Of a DNA stretch of 64,000 nt, positions 34,752-42,677 are shown piece by piece (the first letter of the stretch is position 1; every line of letters begins with the position of its first letter). Below the pieces are notes generated by a model. It made no database searches. It was not told where the DNA came from and saw only the letters and a list, made by a program, of their open reading frames with translations. The stretch comes from Candidatus Zixiibacteriota bacterium (lineage in GTDB: Bacteria > RBG-13-66-14 > B26-G2 > WVWN01): assembly GCA_030613505.1 (NCBI GenBank), contig JAUWLW010000005.1:19581-83580 (forward strand). Direction: 5' to 3'. The translations under genes were made by a program, and so were the position numbers.

Positions 34752-36434
34752 TCACGCCGCGTTGGACGCGGCGTCCGGGCAACAGAAAACCCTCTCGTAC
34801 TTGACCGACAGCGGGCACCCGGCGCCGCATATTTCTAAATCCGGGCACTCCCGACATCGGGCGGGCGCGTACTCCCGGTCGCGTATCTCGCGAGCCAATT
34901 CGTTGTTGTAGATCGTATCCCAATCGTCTTCGAGTATATTCCCCAAAGGCTGGTAAAACGACTGGCAGGGTATGACGTCGCCGTTGGGCTCGACGCACAT
35001 ATTGTACTTGGCCGCGGTGCACTGTTTGACGCCCAGGTCCATCGTCAGCGGGTTGAAGCGGCAGTACTGCGTCGGCGTATACCACATAAAAGTCATGTCG
35101 TCGGCGGCGCAGGCCGCGGTGAAGCGGCCGAGTATGGGCCCGAGCGCGCTCTCCGGAATGCCGACGTCGACGTCGCGCGCGCTGCCGGAGTTAATAATGC
35201 CGTTGGCCGCCACGTGCTCGACGTCCAGCGTCGCCAAAAACGCCACCAGCTCCTCCACGTCGTCGCCGTTTTCGGTGGTGAGCGTCGTGTTGGTCAACAA
35301 GTACACCGGGCTGGCGACGGCGTTCTCGATGCCGGCGACGGTTTCGTTGAAGGCGCCGTCGGCACCCACCATCTTGTCGTGGGTCTCGGGTACGGAGGAG
35401 TGAATGGTTATTTGGACGTGGTCGAGGCCCGCCGCGGCCAGCGCGTTCATGTAGTCGGCGTCCTTCAGCTTGCGGCCGTTGGTCAACAAGCCGGTGACGA
35501 CGCCCAACTCCTCGGCGTATTCGACCAATTCGAGCAGGTCCGGGTGCTGCGTCGGCTCGCCGCCGGTGAACACCACGTGCGGAATGCCGAGCCCCCAAAC
35601 CTTGGCGATGACGCGCTTGAAGTCCTCGGTGCTGAGCGTCTCGCCCGCGCGCGCGGCCTCGTTGTAGCAGTGGGCGCAGGCGTTGTCGCACCCGTACGTG
35701 AGCGCGAGGTCCATCCGGTAAGGCACGTCGACGTCGATGGTAAAGGGGTCGACCCGCTCGGCGCCCAGGTACGATATGGGACACCGCTCGTCGCCCCGCG
35801 CCATCATCTCTATCGTCTCGCGCAAACGGCGGAGGTCTTCCGCCAGCTCCTTTTTGCCCACGCGGTAGCGCTTGGCCATCGCTTTGACGATGCGGTCATC
35901 GGGCCACTCCTCGAGGATGTAGCGCGCCATCTCGGCGCCGGTCTGGTTGAGGTGCAGTATGCGGGCGGCGTTTATCATCAATATGCCGTCGCCCCCCGGG
36001 TTCAGGCGGAGGTGAAGGCGAACATGTAACTCGGCGTCGTCGCGCCGGAGGTGGTATATACCGGGCTGGAGCGGCTTTCGTTTGGCGATGAATTTTTCGT
36101 ATAAATTTTCCTCGGTCCGGCGTGTAGTTTTCATAGGTAAAAATCGTTTAGGCCCAACAGCTTCCGGACTTACTACTTCGTATTTATAAGCGAGGCTATT
36201 CCATTCGCAACGGGGGCAATCTAAATAACCGGGATTACGAATAGTAAAACCCGTTTTTACAGCTAATATAATTAAAACGATACCGATAAGTACAGGCGAT
36301 AAAAAGATTCCCACTATTAAAATTACCCACGATGTAATGTTCGCCCGTTCCGAAGCAGGGACTACAACGAGGGTGGAATTACATCCTGGACAATTACTTC
36401 CTTTATTTGCCAAAATGACCTGTTTATCTTCCAT
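34752..36434 (-). CDS. Membrane zinc-ribbon / PqqD-like / radical SAM-SPASM fusion protein
   Basis: 560 residues from ATG 36434, 11 nt after the DUF2207 gene. Residues 1-100: CPGC (15-18) and CPRC (73-76) with a hydrophobic span (about 33-60) between them. Residues 130-210: a PqqD-like wing (GDGILMINAARILHLNQTGAEMA), the domain that binds peptide substrates in RiPP enzymes. Residues 240-450: radical SAM with CDNACAHC (249-256). The C-terminus is a SPASM domain (QCTAAKYNMCVEPNGDVIPC, CRECPDLEICGAGC) for auxiliary Fe-S clusters. This order is typical of peptide maturases forming thioether or C-C links. The first 100 codons are distinctly AT-richer than the rest, and ATG 36134 could be a second start giving a soluble 460-residue enzyme. 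Substrate assignment is inferred. Confidence 0.88.
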   Translation of the reverse strand: MEDKQVILANKGSNCPGCNSTLVVVPASERANITSWVILIVGIFLSPVLIGIVLIILAVKTGFTIRNPGYLDCPRCEWNSLAYKYEVVSPEAVGPKRFLPMKTTRRTEENLYEKFIAKRKPLQPGIYHLRRDDAELHVRLHLRLNPGGDGILMINAARILHLNQTGAEMARYILEEWPDDRIVKAMAKRYRVGKKELAEDLRRLRETIEMMARGDERCPISYLGAERVDPFTIDVDVPYRMDLALTYGCDNACAHCYNEAARAGETLSTEDFKRVIAKVWGLGIPHVVFTGGEPTQHPDLLELVEYAEELGVVTGLLTNGRKLKDADYMNALAAAGLDHVQITIHSSVPETHDKMVGADGAFNETVAGIENAVASPVYLLTNTTLTTENGDDVEELVAFLATLDVEHVAANGIINSGSARDVDVGIPESALGPILGRFTAACAADDMTFMWYTPTQYCRFNPLTMDLGVKQCTAAKYNMCVEPNGDVIPCQSFYQPLGNILEDDWDTIYNNELAREIRDREYAPARCRECPDLEICGAGCPLSVKYERVFCCPDAASNAA

Positions 36435-36445
36435 AATTTTGAAGT

Positions 36446-38068
36446 TTAGCGGCCGCCGCCGGCGCAGGCGCAGGCGCACCCGGCGCAAGCGCACGCGCAA
36501 GCGCAGCTGCCGCCGCCGCCGCCGCTCCAACCGCCGGACGACCGCGCAGGCGGCGGGTTAGTTGTCTTGGTAACTTTGCCGGTGAACGATTCCACCTTCG
36601 ACACCACGCCGTTCGCGATGCCCTCCACGCGCGTCACGACGGCGTTGGCGAAACTCGCGCCGGGGAGCGTGGGCATATCGAGCGAAACGCCCTTGGGCCC
36701 GGCCCCGGCCGCGGGGGCGACGCGTCCCCACCATACGGGCCGCGGCACGTCGTACCCCACGAAGACGGTGCGGGTGTGCCCCTCGAAATCGTCGTCCAGC
36801 ATCGTCCACTCCAGGCCGTTCGTAAACTCCTCGACCTTGACGTCGGGGGTGCCGGCCTCCTCCACCAACCGCCAGGCGGTCTTCACTATCTTGCGGTAGT
36901 ATTCTACGGTCTCGCGGTGGGAGAAACCCTTCATCTTCTTCTCCACCGCCTTGATCAGCGACACTAACATGTCCTGGAGCTTCTTCTCGCCCAGGGCCCC
37001 ATCTTTGTCGACCGCGGCGACTAACTCTTTCTCGTACGGCCTCAGGCCGTTCTCTTTAAAAGGAAGCTTCTCGAGCTTCAGCGGTTCCTGGGAGACCATG
37101 GAAAGCGCGCCCTTCTTAATCAAGCCGAAGAGGACCATGGTCAAAATTACGTTCAACGGCCGTTCCATCAGGATCGCGGCTTCGGGGGCGGTAAGGCCGC
37201 GCTTAATCCCCACGCCCTCGACCTTGGCCTTGGGCGGCAGGTACTTCATGCGCCGACGCCGTCGATTGGTTACGCCGAAGACGGCGATGAGTACGAAAAT
37301 AGCAATCGGGATCAGGCAGCCGCAGAATTGCACCGCAAAGCCCACGAGGCCGGCGAAGAGGTCGCCCAGCCACTGGAAGCGCGGCGGCGACCGCACCTCC
37401 GCAACCGCGTTCCGCGGGAACGATATGCCGAAGTAATATTGCTCCGACGGCGACGCTTGCTGCCAATCCCAGACGTAATAGACGCGGCCGTCCCTAACGA
37501 ACATCTGCGTCGGCTCGCCGCCCTCGTCCTCGTGCCAGCGCGTCTGCTCCCCCTTCACCCCCGCCGGGAAGACGAAGACCATCGTGAGGTGGGTCGTGCC
37601 GGTGGTGAAATCGGAGCCGAACCAGGTGGGGCTGAAGACGGCCGACGCGTACGTCTCGTCGGCCGAGTCCTCGAAGACCATACGATAATTACGGCCGTGA
37701 ACGTGGAGCGTAGCCGCGTCGCCGGATCCAATTTCGTACCCGGAGAGCGGTATCTCGACGCCGACGTCGACGTACTCCGAAGGCCTTATGGTGTACAGCG
37801 CGTGGCCGTCGATGTCGGCGGTTATGGAGTCGAGGTCGTAATCGTTCGACGGGAAACCGACGTCGACGATATCTATGGGGTCGCCGGCCGCGGTATTGCG
37901 AAAGGTTATCTTGTAGTCGATGTCGAACGATGAATCCTGGTTGACGGCCACCGTCACTACCTCGCGCGGGACCTCGAAGTAGTAATCCTGCGCCGCGACG
38001 GGCCACGGCGCTACCGCCGCCGCCAAATATAAAACTATTGTCGCGCCACGTTTAAGACCCATGTCCAT
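36446..38068 (-). CDS. DUF2207-like membrane protein with C-terminal Cys-Ala repeat tail
   Basis: 540 residues: signal peptide (to about 26); a beta-rich extracytoplasmic domain (30-225) with FDIDYKITFRN as in DUF2207; one transmembrane helix (about 235-266) followed by RRRRR, which puts the remainder in the cytoplasm; a helical cytosolic region (280-470); a Pro/Ser/Gly linker; and a tail containing CACACACAGCACACAGG with seven cysteines. Alanine codons in the tail vary (GCT, GCG, GCC), so the peptide pattern is not simple DNA slippage. DUF2207 proteins often have low-complexity Gly/Ser tails; this Cys version next to a PqqD/radical SAM gene looks like a modification substrate. Metal binding by the tail is the main alternative. 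Confidence 0.85.
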   Translation of the reverse strand: MDMGLKRGATIVLYLAAAVAPWPVAAQDYYFEVPREVVTVAVNQDSSFDIDYKITFRNTAAGDPIDIVDVGFPSNDYDLDSITADIDGHALYTIRPSEYVDVGVEIPLSGYEIGSGDAATLHVHGRNYRMVFEDSADETYASAVFSPTWFGSDFTTGTTHLTMVFVFPAGVKGEQTRWHEDEGGEPTQMFVRDGRVYYVWDWQQASPSEQYYFGISFPRNAVAEVRSPPRFQWLGDLFAGLVGFAVQFCGCLIPIAIFVLIAVFGVTNRRRRRMKYLPPKAKVEGVGIKRGLTAPEAAILMERPLNVILTMVLFGLIKKGALSMVSQEPLKLEKLPFKENGLRPYEKELVAAVDKDGALGEKKLQDMLVSLIKAVEKKMKGFSHRETVEYYRKIVKTAWRLVEEAGTPDVKVEEFTNGLEWTMLDDDFEGHTRTVFVGYDVPRPVWWGRVAPAAGAGPKGVSLDMPTLPGASFANAVVTRVEGIANGVVSKVESFTGKVTKTTNPPPARSSGGWSGGGGGSCACACACAGCACACAGGGR

Positions 38069-38091
38069 TTACCGCGTACGGCGAGTGTGAT

Positions 38092-38496
38092 TTACCACTT
38101 CGGCTCTTCTTCGATTTCGTACGACGTCCCGCAATAAGGGCAGGTTACCAACACGGCCCCGGCCTTGACTTCGATATTGTCTTTCGCCAGCGTGGCCCCG
38201 CAGGATTGGCACTTCAACCGCTCGAGCGACAGGTCCCCCGTTAAATCTATTTGCTGGACGATGGTCTGCGGTTTCTCGACCCGGTACTTCTTGTAGGAGC
38301 GGTACATCAGCACGCCGGCGCCGGCTATGAGCAACAGGCCGATGACGTTAAGGCATACTCCCACGCCCAACCGGCTGCCGCCCTGCTCGCCGGCCTCGGG
38401 GGCGGTGGAGGCCATTATCCACAGAACGCCGAAGAAGATAACTACCAGCGCCAAAACTACCATCGGTACGCCGAATATGCAGCCGCTCAATTTCAT
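38092..38496 (-). CDS. Small membrane protein with C-terminal zinc ribbon
   Basis: 134 residues from ATG 38496 (the listed start is a TTG two codons earlier). Two transmembrane helices (about 8-30 and 45-65) precede a cytosolic linker and a zinc ribbon with CQSCGATL and CPYCGTSY, the pattern used in membrane-associated rubredoxin-like or TFIIB-like ribbons. It is the first gene of the five-gene operon (23 nt before the DUF2207 gene). Its domain plan, membrane anchor plus Cys4 ribbon, echoes the N-terminus of the radical SAM protein, so it may help assemble the complex. No catalytic function is visible. Confidence 0.78.
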   Translation of the reverse strand: MKLSGCIFGVPMVVLALVVIFFGVLWIMASTAPEAGEQGGSRLGVGVCLNVIGLLLIAGAGVLMYRSYKKYRVEKPQTIVQQIDLTGDLSLERLKCQSCGATLAKDNIEVKAGAVLVTCPYCGTSYEIEEEPKW

Positions 38497-38542
38497 CGTC
38501 AAACGCCGCCGTATTTATGACCTGAAATACGCTTATTATATA

Positions 38543-38571
38543 ATAATATAGTATCTAAATTTCGATTGCAA
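38543..38571 (-). promoter_or_regulatory. Promoter of the DUF2207/radical SAM operon
   Basis: Minus strand TTGCAA (38566-38571), 17-bp spacer, TATTAT (38543-38548) in a strongly AT-rich stretch, about 47 bp before the first gene. Confidence 0.5.
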
Positions 38572-38599
38572 GTATAATTCGCACCCGCGAAGTCTAGAT

Positions 38600-38622
38600 A
38601 AAAACCCCCGCGGCTGCGGGGG
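38600..38622 (-). terminator. Terminator of the acidic protein gene
   Basis: CCCCCGC/GCGGGGG stem with a 4-nt loop, followed on the minus strand by TTTTT. It isolates the 38649 gene from the operon that follows on the same strand. Confidence 0.85.
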
Positions 38623-38648
38623 CTTATCTTCGGATTTAAAAGAGGGGC

Positions 38649-39596
38649 TTACCTGTTTTGATAGCGGTCGATTATCGACTTGAAGAGGTCGATCGTGGCG
38701 GCGAGGGTGATATTACGCCTCTCAATGCGGACTTTGTTGCCCAAGACGCCGATTTCGATAAATATCTCGGCTTCCTCTTCCGCCACCGGTTCCTCCGCCG
38801 CCAGAGGCGCAGGTACCGCTTCGGCCGCCACGCCGACCGGGACCTCCTCGGGCCGCGGCGGCATAGGCGGCGCCGCGGGCGGCACCTCGCGTAACTCTTC
38901 CTCTATCGTCACTTTGATCGCCTCGGCCTCCTCCTCCCTCAAAGTAGGCTCGCTTACAACGGCCGGTTCGGCCGCGGCGACCACTTCCTCCTCGAGAAGC
39001 GGTTCCACCAGTCCCTCGAGCGGGACTTCGGCGCCGGGTCCAACTTCTATCTCGAGGCCGGTGGTGGGAACTGCTTCAGCCGGAACCTCTTCCTCCGCCG
39101 GCGGCGCTTCCGCCTCCACGGCGGGCACTTCGGCAGTATCCCAAGGTTGAGGCGCTATTACTTCGCCCACGCCCTCCAGGTCGAGTTCCGTCAATTCCAA
39201 ACCGGCGAGCGCTTCTTCGGCCGGCTCCTCGACGGGCGGCGGCTCAGGCCCCGGGGGCTCGAGGAAGGCCGCGGCTTCGGCCCCAGGCGCGAATTCGGAC
39301 GGCATCTCGGGCGGCGCTATAGGCGGCACCTCGGGCGGCTCCGGGACCGCCTCCGCCCTCTCCTCGTCCAAAGGAATAGCCGACGGCTCGGGCGGCGCGG
39401 GGAAAGAGCTCAAATCGAAATCGCCCTCCGGCGCCTCGATAGCTTCCCGCCCGGGGACGAACGATTCGTCGACTTCCTCGAGCGGAGTCTCGAACTTATC
39501 GAACTCCCCGCTGGCGATCCTCTCTTTCAGCCGCCGCGCGCGCTCCTCGTTCCGCCTCTTTATAGCCTCGATGGGATCTTCTATTTCCTCGGCCAT
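38649..39596 (-). CDS. Acidic Glu/Pro/Ala-rich low-complexity protein
   Basis: 315 residues from ATG 39596 (AAGGAG 8-9 nt upstream; the listed ORF is 6 codons too long). The N-terminus (EEIEDPIEAIKRRNEERARRLKERIAS) is a charged helix. Residues about 50-270 are disordered Glu/Pro/Ala repeats such as PPEVPPIAPPEMP. The last 45 residues form a compact domain (EAEIFIEIGVLGNKVRIERRNITLAATIDLFKSIIDRY). No signal peptide, so cytoplasmic. The disordered linker joins two small conserved ends, as in scaffold proteins. No family recognised. Confidence 0.72.
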   Translation of the reverse strand: MAEEIEDPIEAIKRRNEERARRLKERIASGEFDKFETPLEEVDESFVPGREAIEAPEGDFDLSSFPAPPEPSAIPLDEERAEAVPEPPEVPPIAPPEMPSEFAPGAEAAAFLEPPGPEPPPVEEPAEEALAGLELTELDLEGVGEVIAPQPWDTAEVPAVEAEAPPAEEEVPAEAVPTTGLEIEVGPGAEVPLEGLVEPLLEEEVVAAAEPAVVSEPTLREEEAEAIKVTIEEELREVPPAAPPMPPRPEEVPVGVAAEAVPAPLAAEEPVAEEEAEIFIEIGVLGNKVRIERRNITLAATIDLFKSIIDRYQNR

Positions 39597-39640
39597 GGAA
39601 CCTACTCCTTTCAAGCCGCTTTTTATCCGAATTCAAAGCT

Positions 39641-39670
39641 ATTTTAATAACAATACGTTATCGTTGTCAA
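39641..39670 (-). promoter_or_regulatory. Promoter of the acidic protein gene
   Basis: Minus strand perfect TTGACA (39665-39670), 18-bp spacer, TAAAAT (39641-39646). Confidence 0.55.
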
Positions 39671-39790
39671 GGTTTTTTTGGCCGCGTCGATACGCAACGG
39701 CCGGCGAACCTCGGCTCCCGAGACGCGAGTCCGTCGCGATATGACGCCGGCGCCGGCGTAACGCGAACCCTTTCTCCATACCTAAAAACA

Positions 39791-39819
39791 AAAAGCGACC
39801 CCGCAAGGGGTCGCTTTTT
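39791..39819 (-). terminator. Terminator of the 39834 barrel gene
   Basis: GCGACCCC/GGGGTCGC stem capped by a GCAA tetraloop and flanked by A-run and T-run, so strong on either strand. Confidence 0.85.
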
Positions 39820-39833
39820 CAATCCGAACCGAA

Positions 39834-40451
39834 CTAGAAATAGTACCCGAAACCAACCAATATGTCCACATATTGGCTGCGATGCGCGGCCCGGACCTCG
39901 GGGGAGTGACCGTTAAGATCTACCGCGGCAACAGGCTCGTCAAACAATACCGTATACCGGGGCCCGGCCTCAAACGCCCAGCCGCCTAACCTATACTCTA
40001 TGCCGGCGTTAACGTACACGCCGGGCGCGACGTCCTTTTCCGTCTCAGGGGTGAACGGCGAATCCCAAACTTCGACCGCCAATACGCCGCCGCCGCCTAC
40101 GAACGGTTTAACAGGCCCGAAACGCCGTTCGAAATCCCAGCCGTAAGTCACCGATATAACGGCCGTATCTTTGGATAACGCGTAGATCGCCCATGTGTAA
40201 CCGGGATTTCGCGTAACCAAGTAATAACTATAGCCGAAACCGATCGCTTGCCTGAAGCCGGCCACCGCGGGAATGGACAACCTGGCTTTAAACGCTCCGG
40301 CGCCTACCCCCGCATCCATCACGTCTTTATCAACCGCTTTCCCGGGAGCGAAAAACGCGGCGACGCCCAAACCCGACGCCAGGGCGGAGCCGGAGAGTAG
40401 TAAGGTAATCGCCGCGCCGATAACGAGCCGTAACGCTTTGCGCGTGCACAT
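39834..40451 (-). CDS. Small outer membrane beta-barrel protein
   Basis: 205 residues with a signal peptide (LVIGAAITLLLSGSALA) and alternating amphipathic strands (AIGFGYSYYLVTRNP, FVGGGGVLAVEVW, GVYVNAGIEYRLGGWAFEAGPRYTVLF) ending in VDILVGFGYYF, a terminal Phe as recognised by BamA. The size fits an 8-strand barrel. AGGAGGT lies 9 nt before ATG 40451, and a tetraloop terminator follows. It is not in an operon. No family match is claimed beyond the general OmpA/OmpX-like barrel shape. Confidence 0.75.
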   Translation of the reverse strand: MCTRKALRLVIGAAITLLLSGSALASGLGVAAFFAPGKAVDKDVMDAGVGAGAFKARLSIPAVAGFRQAIGFGYSYYLVTRNPGYTWAIYALSKDTAVISVTYGWDFERRFGPVKPFVGGGGVLAVEVWDSPFTPETEKDVAPGVYVNAGIEYRLGGWAFEAGPRYTVLFDEPVAAVDLNGHSPEVRAAHRSQYVDILVGFGYYF

Positions 40452-40607
40452 AGTTTTCGTACCTCCTTAACCCTATCGACAACCGTCGACGTTACGCGAA
40501 GCTGAATAATTAATCTCTTCAACCTACCCGGGAAACCTCGCCGGGGAGGCCGTCATTACTACGCCGATATTATATCATATCTCAACCGTGTTTTGTCGGA
40601 CCGTATT

Positions 40608-40716
40608 CGTAGGGCCGTACCTTCAGGTGCGGCCGCCCCCTTGACAAGGGGCTTAAGCCCCTTGTCCAACGACGTTGAAAAAAGGTGGGCCGACCTAAAG
40701 GTCGTCCCCTACGAAA
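40608..40716. repeat. REP-like palindromic element A1
   Basis: Left arm CGTAGGGCCGTACCTTCAGG and right arm ending CCTAAAGGTCGTCCCCTACG are imperfect inverted copies; each arm carries its own ACCT-AGGT mini-palindrome. The spacer contains a perfect 24-bp palindrome (40633-40656, core GGGGCTTAAGCCCC) unlike the spacer of the other copies. The 140-nt stretch to its left, up to the barrel gene at 40451, shows nothing beyond AT-rich possible promoter sequence. Confidence 0.8.
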
Positions 40717-40745
40717 GCACCCTATCCCCTGTTTCGCTTTCCGAC

Positions 40746-40803
40746 GTTAAAAGGGTATCAGACTTCCACCGTTTTATGCCGCGCCGAGTGGCAGTTGGTT
40801 TTG
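40746..40803 (-). pseudogene. Diverged duplicate of the fumarase gene 3' tail
   Basis: About 55 bp closely match the last codons of the fumarase gene at 40972 and its trailer (shared GCCGCGCCGAGTGGCAGTTG and AAAAGGGTATCAGAC). It lies between elements A1 and A2, so element plus gene tail form a tandemly repeated unit of roughly 205-214 bp. It lacks the rest of the gene. Confidence 0.75.
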
Positions 40804-40812
40804 ACCGTATTT

Positions 40813-40924
40813 CGTAGGGCCGTACCTTTAGGTGCGGCCACCAATACAATATAATATGTCCGGACGCTTCTAGGGACCGCCGTGTAAATACGGTGGGCCG
40901 ACCTAAAGGTCGTCCCCTACGAAA
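40813..40924. repeat. REP-like palindromic element A2
   Basis: The same arms as A1, but the spacer (AATATGTCCGGACG...) matches that of element C2 at 61.05 kb. It lies immediately downstream of the fumarase gene. Confidence 0.8.
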
Positions 40925-40971
40925 GCACCCTATCCCCCGTTTCGCTTCCGCCTTCCGAGGTTAAAAGGGTA

Positions 40972-41814
40972 TCAGACCTCGACCGTCTTATGCCGCGCCG
41001 AGTGGCAGTTGATGTTGACGGCGCACGGGAAGGAGGCGATGTGGCGACCGAAGGACTCGACGTGGACCGCCAGCGCCGTCGTCGAGCCGCCGTAGCCCAT
41101 CGGCCCGATGCCGAGCTTGTTGACGCGCTCCAGGAGTTCCTTCTCGAGCTCCGCGTTCCAGGGGTCCTCCGCCGGCCGGCCCAGCGGCCTGAAGAGCGCC
41201 TTCTTCGCCAGGAACGCGCAGTGTTCGAACGTCCCGCCGATGCCGACGCCGACGACGATGGGCGGGCACGGGTTGGGCCCCGCCTCGCGCACCGCCTCCA
41301 CGACGAAGTCGATTATGCCGTCGCGGCCGTCCGCGGGCTTCATCATCTTGATGCGGCTCATGTTCTCGGAACCGCCGCCCTTGGGGGCGAGGTGGATGAC
41401 GAGCTCGTCGCCCTTCGTCGAGATTATGTGGATTATGGAGGGCGTGTTGTCGCCGGTATTCTTGCCGACGACGGGGTGGACGACGATGGACTTGCGGAGG
41501 TAGCCCTCGTCGTACCCGCGGCGCGTACCCTCGTCGATGGCGTCGCGCAGCGAGCCGCCCGTAACGTGGACGTCGTTGCCGAGCTCTACGACGTAGACGG
41601 CGAAGCCGCAATCCTGGCACAGCGGGTACTCTCCCTGGGCCGCTATTTCGGCGTTCTCCAAAAGCGACGACAGGATCTGCTTTCCTACCGGCGACTCCTC
41701 CTTCTCGCGGGAATCCTTGAGCGCCTGGACCGTATCGGCGGGCAGATTATACCCGGCGTCGATGCACAAATCTTTGACCTTCTCGGCGATCTTGTCAACG
41801 GTAATCTCGCGCAT
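40972..41814 (-). CDS. Fumarate hydratase class I, alpha subunit (TtdA/FumA N-terminal type)
   Basis: An iron-sulfur hydro-lyase subunit of 280 residues. The three cluster cysteines lie in PLCQDCG, PNPCPPIVVGVGIGG and NINCHSARH, and TGDNTPSIIHI is also typical. The two-subunit class I fumarases and tartrate dehydratases pair this chain with a beta chain of about 180-200 residues, usually adjacent. None is adjacent here: upstream is an MBL hydrolase and downstream are REP-like elements, so the beta gene is elsewhere or was displaced. Fumarase versus tartrate dehydratase cannot be separated on sequence. The 3' end has been partly duplicated into the repeat cluster. Confidence 0.92.
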   Translation of the reverse strand: MREITVDKIAEKVKDLCIDAGYNLPADTVQALKDSREKEESPVGKQILSSLLENAEIAAQGEYPLCQDCGFAVYVVELGNDVHVTGGSLRDAIDEGTRRGYDEGYLRKSIVVHPVVGKNTGDNTPSIIHIISTKGDELVIHLAPKGGGSENMSRIKMMKPADGRDGIIDFVVEAVREAGPNPCPPIVVGVGIGGTFEHCAFLAKKALFRPLGRPAEDPWNAELEKELLERVNKLGIGPMGYGGSTTALAVHVESFGRHIASFPCAVNINCHSARHKTVEV

Positions 41815-41887
41815 ATCGTCCCCTTCGGCACCGTACCGGCCCGCTCGCGGCCGCGGCCGGCGTCGTTACGCTTGCGGTTACCCTCTT

Positions 41888-42541
41888 CTATGTTACGTAA
41901 TCCAAAACGATAACGCGCGGGTTCGCCAGGTCCGCCGCCGTTATCTCGACCTCCGCGGCGCCGGGGCGTTCCACGTTCGCCTTCCCGGCCACGAAGTCGT
42001 CCACCGTCGCCAGCGGAAAGCCGCACGCGTCCGTCTTGTAGTGCATGGGGATTATTACTTTGGCCTTAAGCTGCTCGGCCACCTTGGTCGCCGTCGCGGC
42101 GTCGATGGTGAAGAAGCCGCCCACCGGCGTGAGCAGAACGTCTACCGGCCCGATAACCTCGAGCTGCTCGTCGGTAAGCACGTGGCCCAGGTCGCCCAGA
42201 AACGCGACCTTCATGCCGTCCGCCTCGAACGTGAAGACGGTGTTCTCGCCGCGCTCGCTGCCGCGGCTCTCGTCGTGGTAGGTATGCGTGCCGACGAACG
42301 TGATCCCCTTGACCTTGTGTTCGCCCGGGCCGCGCACTACGACCGGCGTACCGCTGAGGTCGCCCGCGCCGGCGTGGTCGTCGTGGTCGTGCGACTGCAG
42401 CACGACGTCGTACGCGTCGCCGATGGCGCCGTAGCCGATGGCGCCGTCGTACGAGCCCGGAATGTACGGGTCGGTGCAAATATGTACGCCGTCGGCGGTG
42501 GTGATGCCGAAAGCGGAGTGTCCGTACCATTTAAACTTCAT
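41888..42541 (-). CDS. Metal-dependent hydrolase, MBL-fold (UPF0173-like)
   Basis: 217 residues. The zinc motif SHDHDDHAGAGDL is the HxHxDH of the metallo-beta-lactamase superfamily; FLGDLGHVL and IPMHYKTD supply later ligands. The start KFKWYGHSAFGITTADG is typical of the UlaG/UPF0173 group of small metal-dependent hydrolases. GGAGGTG lies 4-5 nt before ATG 42541. It is separated from the fumarase gene by 73 nt on the same strand. The substrate is unknown. Confidence 0.88.
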   Translation of the reverse strand: MKFKWYGHSAFGITTADGVHICTDPYIPGSYDGAIGYGAIGDAYDVVLQSHDHDDHAGAGDLSGTPVVVRGPGEHKVKGITFVGTHTYHDESRGSERGENTVFTFEADGMKVAFLGDLGHVLTDEQLEVIGPVDVLLTPVGGFFTIDAATATKVAEQLKAKVIIPMHYKTDACGFPLATVDDFVAGKANVERPGAAEVEITAADLANPRVIVLDYVT

Positions 42542-42677
42542 CCCGCACCTCCGTTTAACTTTTAACGCTACGAACTCGACCGCGAAATACCCCGGCCGAA
42601 TTTATCCTACCAATTATCGCCGCGAGCCGCAAGCGGATATATCCCCGCACGCAACACGCGACAAGCGCTAAGGCCGC

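Noticed and set aside
40600-41000. Repeated short sequences taken as a CRISPR array
   Set aside because: Repeats are in inverted pairs with irregular spacing, intervening segments are themselves repeated gene tails, and no cas genes are present apart from a lone Cas4-like nuclease far away.
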